From Bacillota bacterium (GTDB lineage Bacteria; Bacillota; Clostridia; Oscillospirales; Oscillospiraceae): a stretch of DNA of 9,768 nt. The notes under the pieces are model-generated. The model worked only from the letters and a program-made list of their open reading frames with translations. It ran no database searches and was not told the DNA's origin. A program made the translations under genes and the position numbers. How positions within the stretch are numbered: the stretch's first letter is position 1; every line of letters begins with the position of its first letter. Of the stretch, positions 1-6,741 are shown piece after piece. The DNA lies in the NCBI GenBank assembly GCA_009781925.1, contig WQUU01000235.1:1-9768 (forward strand), given 5' to 3'.

Positions 1-456
1 GCGGACTTTGGCCGCTATCTGGATCAACCCGTCAGCCTCCATGTGGAGCAGATCAGTGAGGAGAGCAACGGCGAGCGGGCGGTTCTCTTCTCCTGTGAGC
101 AGGCGCTGGCTTCCACCCTCTCTTTCCGCGCGGTGACGGCGGAGATCGCGTTCGCGCAGTACAGCGGCCTGCGCGTCCCGGCGGCGGCGCTGCGCACGGA
201 AGTCGGCGGCACGCTTGCCGCGCTCACCGCCTGCAATCTGAATCCCCCCTCCGTGGCGCAGCATACGGCCTTGGACAACAGCTGCTACGTCTACACCTAT
301 ACGGTTCTGTACGCGGAGAAAAAGGTTGTGCACGTGGTCTATACGGGCGGCGACTATGTTCTCGTCAGTGTCGACCCGGACGGCGGCGCCCTGCGGGAGG
401 GCGATCAAATTATCGTCAGCGGGACGGATTTATACGACGGAAAGATGTTAAAATAA
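1..456 (+). CDS. HlyD-like efflux/secretion adaptor protein, C-terminal part (5' end outside window)
   Basis: The frame is open from base 1, so the gene starts upstream; the GTG at 43 is not a convincing start because the protein reads on before it. About 151 residues are visible. The ending resembles the C-terminal beta-barrel part of HlyD/RND-type adaptor proteins: a GLRVPAAALR stretch (encoded near 163-192), then GGDYVLVSV and a terminal IIVSGTDLYDGK. Proteins of this style often sit directly before yggS-sepF in Clostridia, which is why I favour this call (family knowledge, not a search). In a Gram-positive cell such a protein would be membrane-anchored with an extracellular domain; the N-terminal anchor is not in view. 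A segment of about 25 residues with two cysteines (codons at 232 and 283) lies between the GLRVP strand and the following strands. The stop is 9 bases before the yggS start, suggesting co-transcription. Function and substrate are unknown. Confidence 0.6.
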   Translation, partial: ADFGRYLDQPVSLHVEQISEESNGERAVLFSCEQALASTLSFRAVTAEIAFAQYSGLRVPAAALRTEVGGTLAALTACNLNPPSVAQHTALDNSCYVYTYTVLYAEKKVVHVVYTGGDYVLVSVDPDGGALREGDQIIVSGTDLYDGKMLK

Positions 457-465
457 GGGGTTTCT

Positions 466-1137
466 ATGAGTTTTATTACAGACAACGTACAGCGTATCAA
501 ATCGGAGCTGCCGGCCGGCGTCAGGCTCCTTGCGGCCACGAAGACCCAGAGCTGGGCGGCTGTCCGGGAGGCCATCGCCGCCGGGGTGGACGCCTGCGGC
601 GAAAACCGCGTCCAGGAGATGACGTTCAAGCGCAAAGAGGACGCCTATGTCGGCGTATCTTTGCACTTTATCGGCCACCTGCAGAAAAATAAGCTGCGGG
701 AGGTCGTGGGCGTCTGCGAACTCATCGAGTCCGTGGACTCAGTGGAGCTGCTGCGGCTCATCGACGCGCGCGCAAGGGCGCTCGGCATTGTACAGGACGT
801 GCTCCTGGAGATCAACATCGCGCGGGAAGCCTCTAAAACCGGTTTCGATCCGGACATGCTCCACGCGCTCCCGGACATCTTGACGGGATTTCAAGCCGTT
901 CACGCGCGCGGACTCATGGCAATTCCGCCTGTTTCGAAGGGTTTTGACGGAAATTCGGCATATTTTTCGGCAATGTATCAGAATTATGTTGACTTTATGC
1001 GAAAAACAGGCGATAATAGCGACACGGGCATTTTGTCTATGGGCATGAGTGGAGATTATCTATACGCCGCCCACGCCGGGGCCAATCTTGTGCGCGTCGG
1101 CACCGGAATTTTCGGGCCGCGCACGGCGACATTGTAA
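466..1137 (+). CDS. yggS: YggS/YlmE family pyridoxal-phosphate homeostasis protein
   Basis: This is a 223-residue cytoplasmic PLP-binding protein, the usual length for the YggS/YlmE/PROSC family. Family members bind pyridoxal 5'-phosphate through a lysine, have no known catalytic activity, and help keep free PLP and amino-acid pools balanced. Visible hallmarks are AATKTQ with the expected PLP lysine K26, GENRVQE (45-51), HFIGHLQKNK (67-76), INIAREASKTGF (116-127), SMGMSGDY (191-198, the phosphate-binding loop region) and VRVGTGIFGPR (209-219). The ATG at 466 is preceded by AAGGGG (455-460) with 5-base spacing, which supports this start. It lies 9 bases after the adaptor gene and before sepF, as ylmE precedes ylmF in Bacillus. 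The last codon and the TAA stop fall within the left terminus of a structured repeat (1132-1190), so the natural C-terminus may once have differed. The call is secure. Confidence 0.96.
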   Translation: MSFITDNVQRIKSELPAGVRLLAATKTQSWAAVREAIAAGVDACGENRVQEMTFKRKEDAYVGVSLHFIGHLQKNKLREVVGVCELIESVDSVELLRLIDARARALGIVQDVLLEINIAREASKTGFDPDMLHALPDILTGFQAVHARGLMAIPPVSKGFDGNSAYFSAMYQNYVDFMRKTGDNSDTGILSMGMSGDYLYAAHAGANLVRVGTGIFGPRTATL

Positions 1138-1190
1138 AGGGCGATGCTCAGTCGCCCGCGGGCGGCTGACCGCCGCCTTGCCGTGTACAA
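1132..1190. repeat. Degenerate REP/BIME-like (or MITE-like) element, copy A
   Basis: Two hairpins lie side by side: GGGCGA (1139-1144) pairs with TCGCCC (1152-1157), and GGCGG (1161-1165) pairs with CCGCC (1170-1174). The block is bounded by TTGTAA (1132-1137) and TGTACAA (1184-1190), which resemble the TTGTAG...CTACAA ends of the two better-preserved copies at 2669-2761 and 6647-6717. The arms diverge, so this is an older or partial copy. The left end supplies the TTG codon and TAA stop of yggS. The hairpins could also weaken transcription into sepF, but there is no U-tract directly after them. Confidence 0.55.
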
Positions 1191-1212
1191 CTTTCTCTTT
1201 TTTGGGTATACT
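1184..1212 (+). promoter_or_regulatory. Possible sigma-A-type promoter for sepF
   Basis: TGTACA (1184-1189; 4 of 6 matches to TTGACA) and TATACT (1207-1212; 5 of 6 matches to TATAAT) are separated by 17 bases. This would start transcription near 1219, giving a leader of about 30 bases before sepF. The stretch 1190-1230 is T/A-rich, unlike the surrounding GC-rich DNA. The -35 match is weak, and the box is made by the right end of the repeat at 1132-1190. Read-through from yggS is an equally good explanation for sepF expression. Confidence 0.33.
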
Positions 1213-1247
1213 TATTTTCGAGAGATATACGAAAGGAAGGACAGCAG

Positions 1248-1748
1248 ATGGGCTTTTTCGACAGCCTTAGAAATCTGACCAAGCCCTACGATGACGACGA
1301 CGAATACTATGACGAGGACGAGGGTTCTCTCCCCCCTCCGCAGCCGGACTCGCAGCCGCAGCCCCGCCAGAGCCAGGGCGGCGGGCGCAGCGCATTTTCC
1401 GGCGCCTATGGGGATACCCCCGTGCGCAGATCCGGCGGCCGGGAGGAAAAAGTCGTGAATCTGAATTCCGCGCCGCAGCTCAAAGTGGTGCTTGTGAAAC
1501 CCGAGCGCTTTGAGACGGCGGCGGAGATCGCCGACAATCTGCGGGACAAGTGTACGGTGGTCATGAACCTGGAGCAGACCAACAAGGACATCGCCAGGCG
1601 GCTCATCGACTTTTTGAGCGGCGTGGCCTACGCCCAGGACGGGAAGATCAAGAAGGTCGCCAGTTCGACCTATATCATCACGCCGTACAACGTTGATCTC
1701 GCCGGCGACTTGGCTGAGGAACTGGAAAACAGCGGTCTATATTTTTAA
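1248..1748 (+). CDS. sepF: Cell division protein SepF
   Basis: This 166-residue protein resembles SepF (B. subtilis YlmF, about 150 residues), a cytoplasmic membrane-associated protein that bundles FtsZ filaments and helps anchor the Z-ring. The first residues, MGFFDSLRNL, suit the short amphipathic membrane-binding helix. Residues 15-26 are strongly acidic (DDDDEYYDEDEG). Residues 28-66 form a Pro/Gln/Gly-rich linker. The globular SepF core runs from about 69 to 164 and includes VVNLNS, LVKPERFETAAEIADNL, VVMNLEQTNKDIARRLIDFL and GVAYAQDGKIKKVASSTYIITP, all typical of the family. The ATG at 1248 is preceded by AAGGAAGG (1233-1240) at a good distance. It is followed 33 bases later by divIVA, another division-site protein; the ylmG and ylmH genes that separate the two in Bacillus are absent here. 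Confidence 0.95.
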   Translation: MGFFDSLRNLTKPYDDDDEYYDEDEGSLPPPQPDSQPQPRQSQGGGRSAFSGAYGDTPVRRSGGREEKVVNLNSAPQLKVVLVKPERFETAAEIADNLRDKCTVVMNLEQTNKDIARRLIDFLSGVAYAQDGKIKKVASSTYIITPYNVDLAGDLAEELENSGLYF

Positions 1749-1781
1749 ACGAAAACGAATAAATAACGGGGGAAATGAGCC

Positions 1782-2648
1782 ATGAATCCACAGGATATCC
1801 GGGAAAAGAGCTTTGAGAAGGCCGTCTTTGGCGGTTATGACATGGCCCAGGTGGACAATTATCTGGGCGAAGTGAGCACCGAGCTCAGCAATTCTCAGCG
1901 GGAGATCACTGTCCTCAAGAGCAAGATGAAGGTGCTGGTGGAGAAAATCGAGGAGTACCGCTCCAACGAGGACGCCATGCACATGGCCCTGCTCTCCGCC
2001 CAGAAAGTGAGCGTCCAGATTCAAAACGAGGCCGAACAGAAGGGTGCCGCCATGCTGGAGAGCGCCCAGCTCAAGTCCGAGGAGATTTTGGGCGGCATCC
2101 GGGGTCAGCAGGAGCTGGAGCAGGCCCGGCTTCTGGAGGCCAAAAACCGCTCCGCGGAATTTTTGGCGCAGATGCGCCAGCTCTGCGGCGAGCAGCTGAA
2201 ATTTTTGGACAAGATATCCGAGGCCGCGCCGGAACTCGACCGCATGTCCAGAGCGGCCGCGGCCAGAGAACCCCTCGGAAGGGATCCCGCCGTCAGGGAG
2301 CCTGCCGCCAAGGAACCCCTTGCCCAGGAAACTCTTGCCAGGGAAGCCCGCCCCGCTCAGGAGGCCCGGCCCCAGGAGCGCAGAGCCGTGCGCCCCTCCC
2401 CCCTGTCCCCGTCCCCGAGACAGCGCGACCCGGCGGAAGCCGGCTTCAGTGAGGGCACTTTGCGCAGCATTGAGAGCTCCGTCTCCAAGCTGGCGGAGGA
2501 TCCGTCCAGCCCCTATTATGCCTCGGATTACAGCGATTTCGACGCGGAGCCGGAAGAGGAAGACGCCGCCACGAAGCATTTCACCCCTGTCAGCAACCCC
2601 AAAATGCGCCTGAGCTTTGACGATCTGCGCTTCGACGACAGGAGATAA
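1782..2648 (+). CDS. divIVA: DivIVA domain protein with a repeat-containing disordered C-terminal region
   Basis: This 288-residue protein begins MNPQDIREKSFEKAVFGGYDMAQVDNYL..., the classic DivIVA N-terminal lipid-binding domain; the GYDMAQVDNYL segment (19-28 and beyond) is diagnostic. DivIVA proteins recognise curved membrane at poles and septa and recruit division, cell-wall or chromosome-segregation partners. A heptad-like coiled coil follows at about 25-150. Residues 162-186 form five tandem pentapeptides (REPLG, RDPAV, REPAA, KEPLA, QETLA), then a looser Ala/Arg/Pro/Gln stretch to about 205. The C-terminus is acidic and ends in LSFDDLRFDDRR. At 288 residues it is much longer than B. 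subtilis DivIVA (about 164), and the extra length is this variable tail. The ATG at 1782 follows a GGGGGAA-type ribosome site near 1769-1775. The repeat element at 2669-2761 separates it from ileS. Confidence 0.93.
   Translation: MNPQDIREKSFEKAVFGGYDMAQVDNYLGEVSTELSNSQREITVLKSKMKVLVEKIEEYRSNEDAMHMALLSAQKVSVQIQNEAEQKGAAMLESAQLKSEEILGGIRGQQELEQARLLEAKNRSAEFLAQMRQLCGEQLKFLDKISEAAPELDRMSRAAAAREPLGRDPAVREPAAKEPLAQETLAREARPAQEARPQERRAVRPSPLSPSPRQRDPAEAGFSEGTLRSIESSVSKLAEDPSSPYYASDYSDFDAEPEEEDAATKHFTPVSNPKMRLSFDDLRFDDRR
2265..2339 (+). repeat. 15-base in-frame tandem repeat in divIVA
   Basis: Five consecutive 15-base units encode REPLG, RDPAV, REPAA, KEPLA and QETLA, and degenerate units follow to about 2380. 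Units share an A/G-rich start (aggga/aagga) and a CC-rich middle. The length is in frame, so unit number can change without breaking divIVA. This fits a flexible linker that grows and shrinks by slippage. Confidence 0.7.
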
Positions 2649-2668
2649 AAAAGGAAATCGAATCCCCT

Positions 2669-2761
2669 TTGTAGGGGACGCCCCCTTGGGCGTCCCGCAT
2701 TGCGGATCCGCGTACGGAATATCGGAAGGGCACGGGACGCCGAGGGCGGCGTCCCCTACAA
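2669..2761. repeat. REP/BIME-like (or MITE-like) inverted-repeat element, copy B
   Basis: This is the best-preserved copy, 93 bases long. The termini are perfect 14-base inverted repeats (TTGTAGGGGACGCC and its complement), and similarity continues inward to about 29 bases (25 of 29 positions). Each end is itself a hairpin directly behind GTAG: GGGACGCCC (2675-2683), loop CCTT, GGGCGTCCC (2688-2696) on the left; GGGACGCC (2734-2741), loop GAGGGC, GGCGTCCC (2748-2755) on the right, where CTAC (2756-2759) is GTAG on the other strand. The middle contains the palindrome GCGGATCCGC (2702-2711). A GTAG foot plus hairpin, arranged as an inverted pair, is the layout described for REP sequences and BIMEs mobilised by RAYT transposases. 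There is no obvious target duplication and no transposase nearby. Confidence 0.8.
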
Positions 2762-2770
2762 CAGACAATC

Positions 2771-2787
2771 GGAGATCAACCTTTATG
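2771..2787 (+). promoter_or_regulatory. Ribosome binding site deciding the ileS start
   Basis: GGAG (2771-2774) lies 10 bases before the ATG at 2785. The frame stays open back to an ATG at 2617, but that reading would run through the end of divIVA and the whole repeat element. The 2785 start gives a protein of normal IleS length. Confidence 0.7.
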
Positions 2788-5643
2788 CCAGCAGACTATA
2801 ACGCGACGCTGCAGCTGCCGAAGACAGATTTCCCCATGCGCGCCGCGCTCTCCAAACGCGAACCGGACATGCTCAAGGCCTGGGCCGGCATGGATCTCTA
2901 TCACCGGATCCAGGCCAAAAACGCCGAGAAACCCCGCTTTGTCCTCCACGACGGGCCGCCGTTCAGCAACGGCGATATCCACATGGGCCACGCGCTGAAT
3001 AAGTGTGTCAAAGACTTCATCGTGCGCTACAAGAGTATGGCCGGGTATCTGGCCCCCTATGTGCCGGGCTGGGACAATCACGGCATGCCCATTGAGAGCG
3101 CCATCATCAAGCAAAACAAACTCGACCGGAAAAAGATGAGCGTCTCCGATTTCCGGGACTCCTGCCGGGATTTCGCGCAGAAATACGTGGACATCCAGCG
3201 GGAGCAATTCATTCGGCTGGGTGTTTTGGGCGAGTGGGAGAACCCCTATCTCACCATGGATCCCGTCTTTGAGGCGGGGGAAGCGCGCGTCTTTGGGGAG
3301 ATGTATCAAAAAGGCTACATCTACAAGGGGAAAAAGCCGGTCTATTGGTGCTGCCACGACGAGACCGCCCTGGCCGAGGCCGAGATCGAGTACGAGGAGG
3401 ACAGGGGCGTCTCGATCTATGTGAAATTTCCGGTTTTAAATGATAAGGGCAAGTTAAGCGCCTATGGCGATGTCGGCAAAATGTCCTTCGTCATCTGGAC
3501 GACGACGACCTGGACCATTCCCGGCAATCTGGCGCTCTCTTTGGGCGCGGACTTTGATTATATTTTGGCAGAGGTTCCAAGCGGCGAAATCTATATCATG
3601 GCCAAGGAACTGGCCGGGGGCGTCCTCCAAAAGGCGGGCATTGCACACTACAAAACCCTCGCCACCTTAAAAGGCCGCGACTTCGAGCTCATGACGGCCA
3701 GGCACCCGCTCTATGACAGGGAGAGCGTCGTCTTAAACGGCGCGCACGTCACCCTGGAGGCGGGCACCGGCTGTGTGCACACCGCGCCGGGACACGGGCG
3801 CGAGGACTTTGACATCTGCCAGAAGTATGACCGGGAGGGCAAGACCCGCATCGGCATTTTGGTGCCCGTCGATGATCACGGGATCATGACCGCCGAGAGC
3901 GGCAAGTATGAGGGGCTCTTCTACGCAAAAGCCAACGACGTTATCCGGGCGGATTTAGACGCCGCCGGCGTGTTGCTGCACACCGAGGAGATCGTCCACC
4001 AGTACGCCCACTGCTGGCGCTGCAAAAAACCCATCCTCTACCGGGCCACGGATCAGTGGTTCTGCTCCGTGGACGCCATCAAAGCGCGGGCCATGGAGGT
4101 CTGCGCGGATGTGACCTGGCTGCCGGGCTGGGGCTATGAGCGCATGCTGGCCATGATCCGGGAACGGGCCGACTGGTGCATCTCCCGCCAGCGTCACTGG
4201 GGTCTGCCGATTCCCGTGTTTTACTGCGCGGACTGCCAAAAACCAGTCTGTACGCCCGAAACAATCGACCGGGTCGCGGCGGTCTTCGAACAGTCGGGCT
4301 CCAACGCCTGGTTTGACCGGGAGGCCGAAGACCTGCTGCCGGAACATTTTACCTGCCCGCACTGCGGCGGGGCGAGCTTCACCAAGGAGACGGACACGCT
4401 GGACGGCTGGTTCGACGCCGGCTCCTCCCACATCGTCTTTTTGGAGCGCGACGACCCGAAAAACTGGCCCGCAGACCTCTTTCTGGAGGGGCCGGATCAA
4501 TATAGGGGCTGGTTCCAGTCGAGCTTGCTCACCAGCGTCGCCGTCAAGGGGGAGGCCCCTTACCGCGGCGTGGTGATGAATGGCTGGACGGTGGACAGCC
4601 ACGGGAAGAGTATGCACAAGTCCGCGGGCAACAACATCGCCCCGGAGGAACTCATTCCCACATACGGCGCGGAACTCATCCGCCTCTGGGCCGCCTCCGC
4701 GGACTATCACATGGAAATGACCGTCGCGGACGCCACGTTTCGGCAGCTCAGTGAAATCTATCTCAAGATTCGCAACACGGCCCGGTACATGCTGGGCAAT
4801 TTAAACGGCTTTGACCCCGATCATTTGACGGCATTTTCGGGTATGCTATCCTTGGATCAATGGGCGCTATGCCAGCTGGACAAGCTTGTGAACCGCTGCC
4901 TGAATGCCTACGCCGCCTATGACTTTGTCAGCGCCGTGCACGCCATACACCGCTTCTGCGTGACGGAGATGAGCAATTTTTATCTGGATGTCATCAAAGA
5001 CCGGCTCTACTGTGACGGGGCGGACAGTTTTTCGCGCAAAAGCGGACAGAGCGCGCTGTATCAAATTCTGGACAGTTTGACGCGGCTTTTGGCACCGATT
5101 CTGGCCTTCACTTCCAACGAGATCTGGCTCATGATGCCCCACGATTCATCCGCAAATCCGGAACACGTCATGCTCAATGACATGCCGGCGCCGCGTCCGG
5201 AATGGGCGATGACGCCGGAGACCGAGGAGACTTGGGCTCTGCTCCTCACGCTGCGGGATGACGTGAACAAGGTTCTGGAGTCCGAGCGCGGCGAAAAGCG
5301 CATCGGAAAACCCCTGGACGCGAAGATCGAACTCTTCGCCGGCCCCGAAGGGGAAACCCTTCTCCGGCAGCTCACGCCGCTCAATCTGGCCGAGCTGTTC
5401 ATCGTCTCCGAGGTGGAAATTTTTATGAAGTCTGTACACGGAACCGAGGCGGAGGTTTTCACAGAGCCCGCGCGCGGGGCGGCGTTTACCGCGTCCGAAC
5501 TGCCGGGTCTCTCCATCCGGGTACGTGTCAGCGAGGAGCCGAAGTGCGCCCGCTGCTGGACACATTCCCGCAGCGTGGGCGACGACCACGAACACCCTGT
5601 GCTCTGCGCGCGCTGCGCGGAAGTTGTAAAATACGGTAGTTAA
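2785..5643 (+). CDS. ileS: Isoleucyl-tRNA synthetase (IleRS)
   Basis: This class I aminoacyl-tRNA synthetase charges tRNA(Ile) with isoleucine in the cytoplasm. From the ATG at 2785 it is 952 residues (E. coli IleS is 938). The HIGH signature is HMGH (66-69), after PFSNGDI. The editing (CP1) domain shows the Thr-rich TTTTWTIPGN (239-248) and GHGREDF (336-342), with D341 at the position of the editing aspartate. Further family segments are SRQRHWGLPIP, LDGWFDAGSSH (539-549) and RGWFQSSL. The KMSKS loop reads SMHKS (609-613), so its first lysine is changed; similar M-H-K-S forms are, as far as I recall, common in clostridial enzymes. A C-terminal zinc site is present: CARC (921-924) and CARC (941-944), typical of the bacterial type-1 enzyme. 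lspA follows after 18 bases. No T-box leader is visible in the upstream gap, which is filled by the repeat. Confidence 0.98.
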   Translation: MPADYNATLQLPKTDFPMRAALSKREPDMLKAWAGMDLYHRIQAKNAEKPRFVLHDGPPFSNGDIHMGHALNKCVKDFIVRYKSMAGYLAPYVPGWDNHGMPIESAIIKQNKLDRKKMSVSDFRDSCRDFAQKYVDIQREQFIRLGVLGEWENPYLTMDPVFEAGEARVFGEMYQKGYIYKGKKPVYWCCHDETALAEAEIEYEEDRGVSIYVKFPVLNDKGKLSAYGDVGKMSFVIWTTTTWTIPGNLALSLGADFDYILAEVPSGEIYIMAKELAGGVLQKAGIAHYKTLATLKGRDFELMTARHPLYDRESVVLNGAHVTLEAGTGCVHTAPGHGREDFDICQKYDREGKTRIGILVPVDDHGIMTAESGKYEGLFYAKANDVIRADLDAAGVLLHTEEIVHQYAHCWRCKKPILYRATDQWFCSVDAIKARAMEVCADVTWLPGWGYERMLAMIRERADWCISRQRHWGLPIPVFYCADCQKPVCTPETIDRVAAVFEQSGSNAWFDREAEDLLPEHFTCPHCGGASFTKETDTLDGWFDAGSSHIVFLERDDPKNWPADLFLEGPDQYRGWFQSSLLTSVAVKGEAPYRGVVMNGWTVDSHGKSMHKSAGNNIAPEELIPTYGAELIRLWAASADYHMEMTVADATFRQLSEIYLKIRNTARYMLGNLNGFDPDHLTAFSGMLSLDQWALCQLDKLVNRCLNAYAAYDFVSAVHAIHRFCVTEMSNFYLDVIKDRLYCDGADSFSRKSGQSALYQILDSLTRLLAPILAFTSNEIWLMMPHDSSANPEHVMLNDMPAPRPEWAMTPETEETWALLLTLRDDVNKVLESERGEKRIGKPLDAKIELFAGPEGETLLRQLTPLNLAELFIVSEVEIFMKSVHGTEAEVFTEPARGAAFTASELPGLSIRVRVSEEPKCARCWTHSRSVGDDHEHPVLCARCAEVVKYGS

Positions 5644-5661
5644 GAAAAGGGGGATCGCACT

Positions 5662-6642
5662 GTGCTCTTATTCGGTATTGTCACGGTGATCATTTTGCTT
5701 TTAGATCAGCTTCTCAAATGGTGGACGGTGAACAACATTCCCTTGAACAGCAGCCGGGAACTGATTCCGGGTGTTGTGCAGCTCTCCCATGTTCAGAACG
5801 AGAATGTCGCCTTCGGGCTCAAGATCGGGCCGCCCTGGATACTCTATGTGCTGGCCGTTTTGGCCGTGGCGCTCGCCGTGGTTATCTTTTTTCTGCTGGC
5901 AAAAAAGAAGATTCTGGGCTCCCTCGGCCGCTGGGCGGCGGTGTTTATGGCGGCCGGCGCGCTCGGCAACGCCATCGACCGCGTTGTCAACGGCATCCGA
6001 TTTGGTCAGGGCTATGTGGTGGACATGATCCAGGTGGAGTTTATGCATTTCGCGACCTTCAACTTGGCGGACAGCTTCCTCACCGTCGGCGCGATCCTCT
6101 TCTGCTTCTATATCATCTTCCACAAATCACCGGATCCGCTCAAAACGGCCCAGCCTGGAGCCGCAACCGACAGGTATTCCCGCGGCGACTCCGCGTCCGA
6201 GGGGTATTCCTCCCGTGGCGGCAGATCTGCCCCCGGCTCTGATTCCAGGCCGAATATGCCTCCGCGGGAGGATCCCTCCCAGATCCACGTGGGGAATATT
6301 GAGCAGATCAGCAAGCCCGATCTGGAAGAGATGACCGGCCGCCTGCCCAAGGTCGGCGCGCTGAAAATGGCCCAGGACGCCGCGCGCAGACAGCAGCAGC
6401 AACAGCCCGCGCGTCCCCGCCCCACCCGGGATCCATATGACCAGTACGCCCAGGGCCCCGGCCCGCGGACAGAACCCGTCCGGACGGAAGCCCCGCAGCA
6501 AGGGAGCCCCCGGCAGCAAGATTCGAGGCTCTATGATTTCGACGCGCCCCAGCCGTCCCAGGCGCCGCAGGTGCAGCCGCGCAAAAAATCCGCCGATACC
6601 GATTTCTCGCTGGACGATATTTTGGACGAGTTTCGGGACTGA
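5662..6642 (+). CDS. lspA: Lipoprotein signal peptidase II with a long disordered C-terminal extension
   Basis: Residues 1 to about 160 form a complete LspA, the membrane aspartyl protease that cuts signal peptides from lipidated prolipoproteins. Four hydrophobic segments are seen at about 4-21, 59-80, 91-105 and 132-152. Family motifs are DQLLK (15-19), NENVAFG (46-52, usually N-x-G-A-A-F-G), GNAIDR (102-107, catalytic D106) and FNLADS (133-138, catalytic D137). The protein then continues for about 165 residues rich in Pro, Gln, Arg, Ser and Gly, with no membrane segment, ending in DTDFSLDDILDEFRD; ordinary LspA stops near residue 150-170. By topology this tail should be cytoplasmic (inference). 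The start is GTG at 5662, with AAGGGGG (5647-5653) 8 bases upstream. It sits between ileS and an rluD homologue, as lspA does in Bacillus. The N-terminal function is secure; the tail's role is unknown. Confidence 0.95.
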   Translation: MLLFGIVTVIILLLDQLLKWWTVNNIPLNSSRELIPGVVQLSHVQNENVAFGLKIGPPWILYVLAVLAVALAVVIFFLLAKKKILGSLGRWAAVFMAAGALGNAIDRVVNGIRFGQGYVVDMIQVEFMHFATFNLADSFLTVGAILFCFYIIFHKSPDPLKTAQPGAATDRYSRGDSASEGYSSRGGRSAPGSDSRPNMPPREDPSQIHVGNIEQISKPDLEEMTGRLPKVGALKMAQDAARRQQQQQPARPRPTRDPYDQYAQGPGPRTEPVRTEAPQQGSPRQQDSRLYDFDAPQPSQAPQVQPRKKSADTDFSLDDILDEFRD

Positions 6643-6646
6643 CCGA

Positions 6647-6717
6647 TTGTAGGGGCCGATGCCCACATCGGCCCGCAAATGATACAACCCGGCGCGCTGT
6701 GGGCATCGCGCCCTACA
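6647..6717. repeat. REP/BIME-like (or MITE-like) inverted-repeat element, copy C
   Basis: The left end, TTGTAGGGGCCGATGCCCAC, matches the complement of the right end at 18 of 20 positions over TGTAGGG...GATGCCCACA. The left hairpin is perfect: GTAG (6649-6652), then GGGCCGATG (6653-6661), loop CCCA, CATCGGCCC (6666-6674). The right hairpin is GGCGCGCTG (6691-6699) with CATCGCGCC (6704-6712), one mismatch, followed by CTAC (6713-6716). It shares terminal sequence and architecture with the copy at 2669-2761, but the stem bases differ. It fills the lspA-rluD gap. Confidence 0.78.
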
Positions 6718-6741
6718 GGAATGGCCGGTGGCGATTACCCT

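Noticed and set aside
1737..2768. Long minus-strand open frame (343 residues) opposite divIVA
   Set aside because: It is a GC-rich antisense shadow of divIVA, begins inside the repeat element, and has leucine/glycine-rich content without any recognisable domain.
2617..2784. N-terminal extension of ileS
   Set aside because: The frame is open by chance through the end of divIVA and the structured repeat. IleRS homologues begin near the 2785 ATG, which has its own ribosome site.
2651..2784. T-box riboswitch or tRNA-sensing leader before ileS
   Set aside because: T-box leaders are common before clostridial ileS, but this gap is too short and is filled by the inverted repeat. No T-box consensus, specifier loop or terminator U-tract is seen.
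3955..4710. Minus-strand open frame of 251 residues within ileS
   Set aside because: It lies fully opposite conserved IleRS motifs, and its composition is that of a reverse-complement shadow.
6679..6741. N-terminal extension of the RluD-family protein
   Set aside because: The ATG at 6679 lies inside the double-hairpin repeat with no ribosome site. The 6742 start gives a normal S4-domain beginning.
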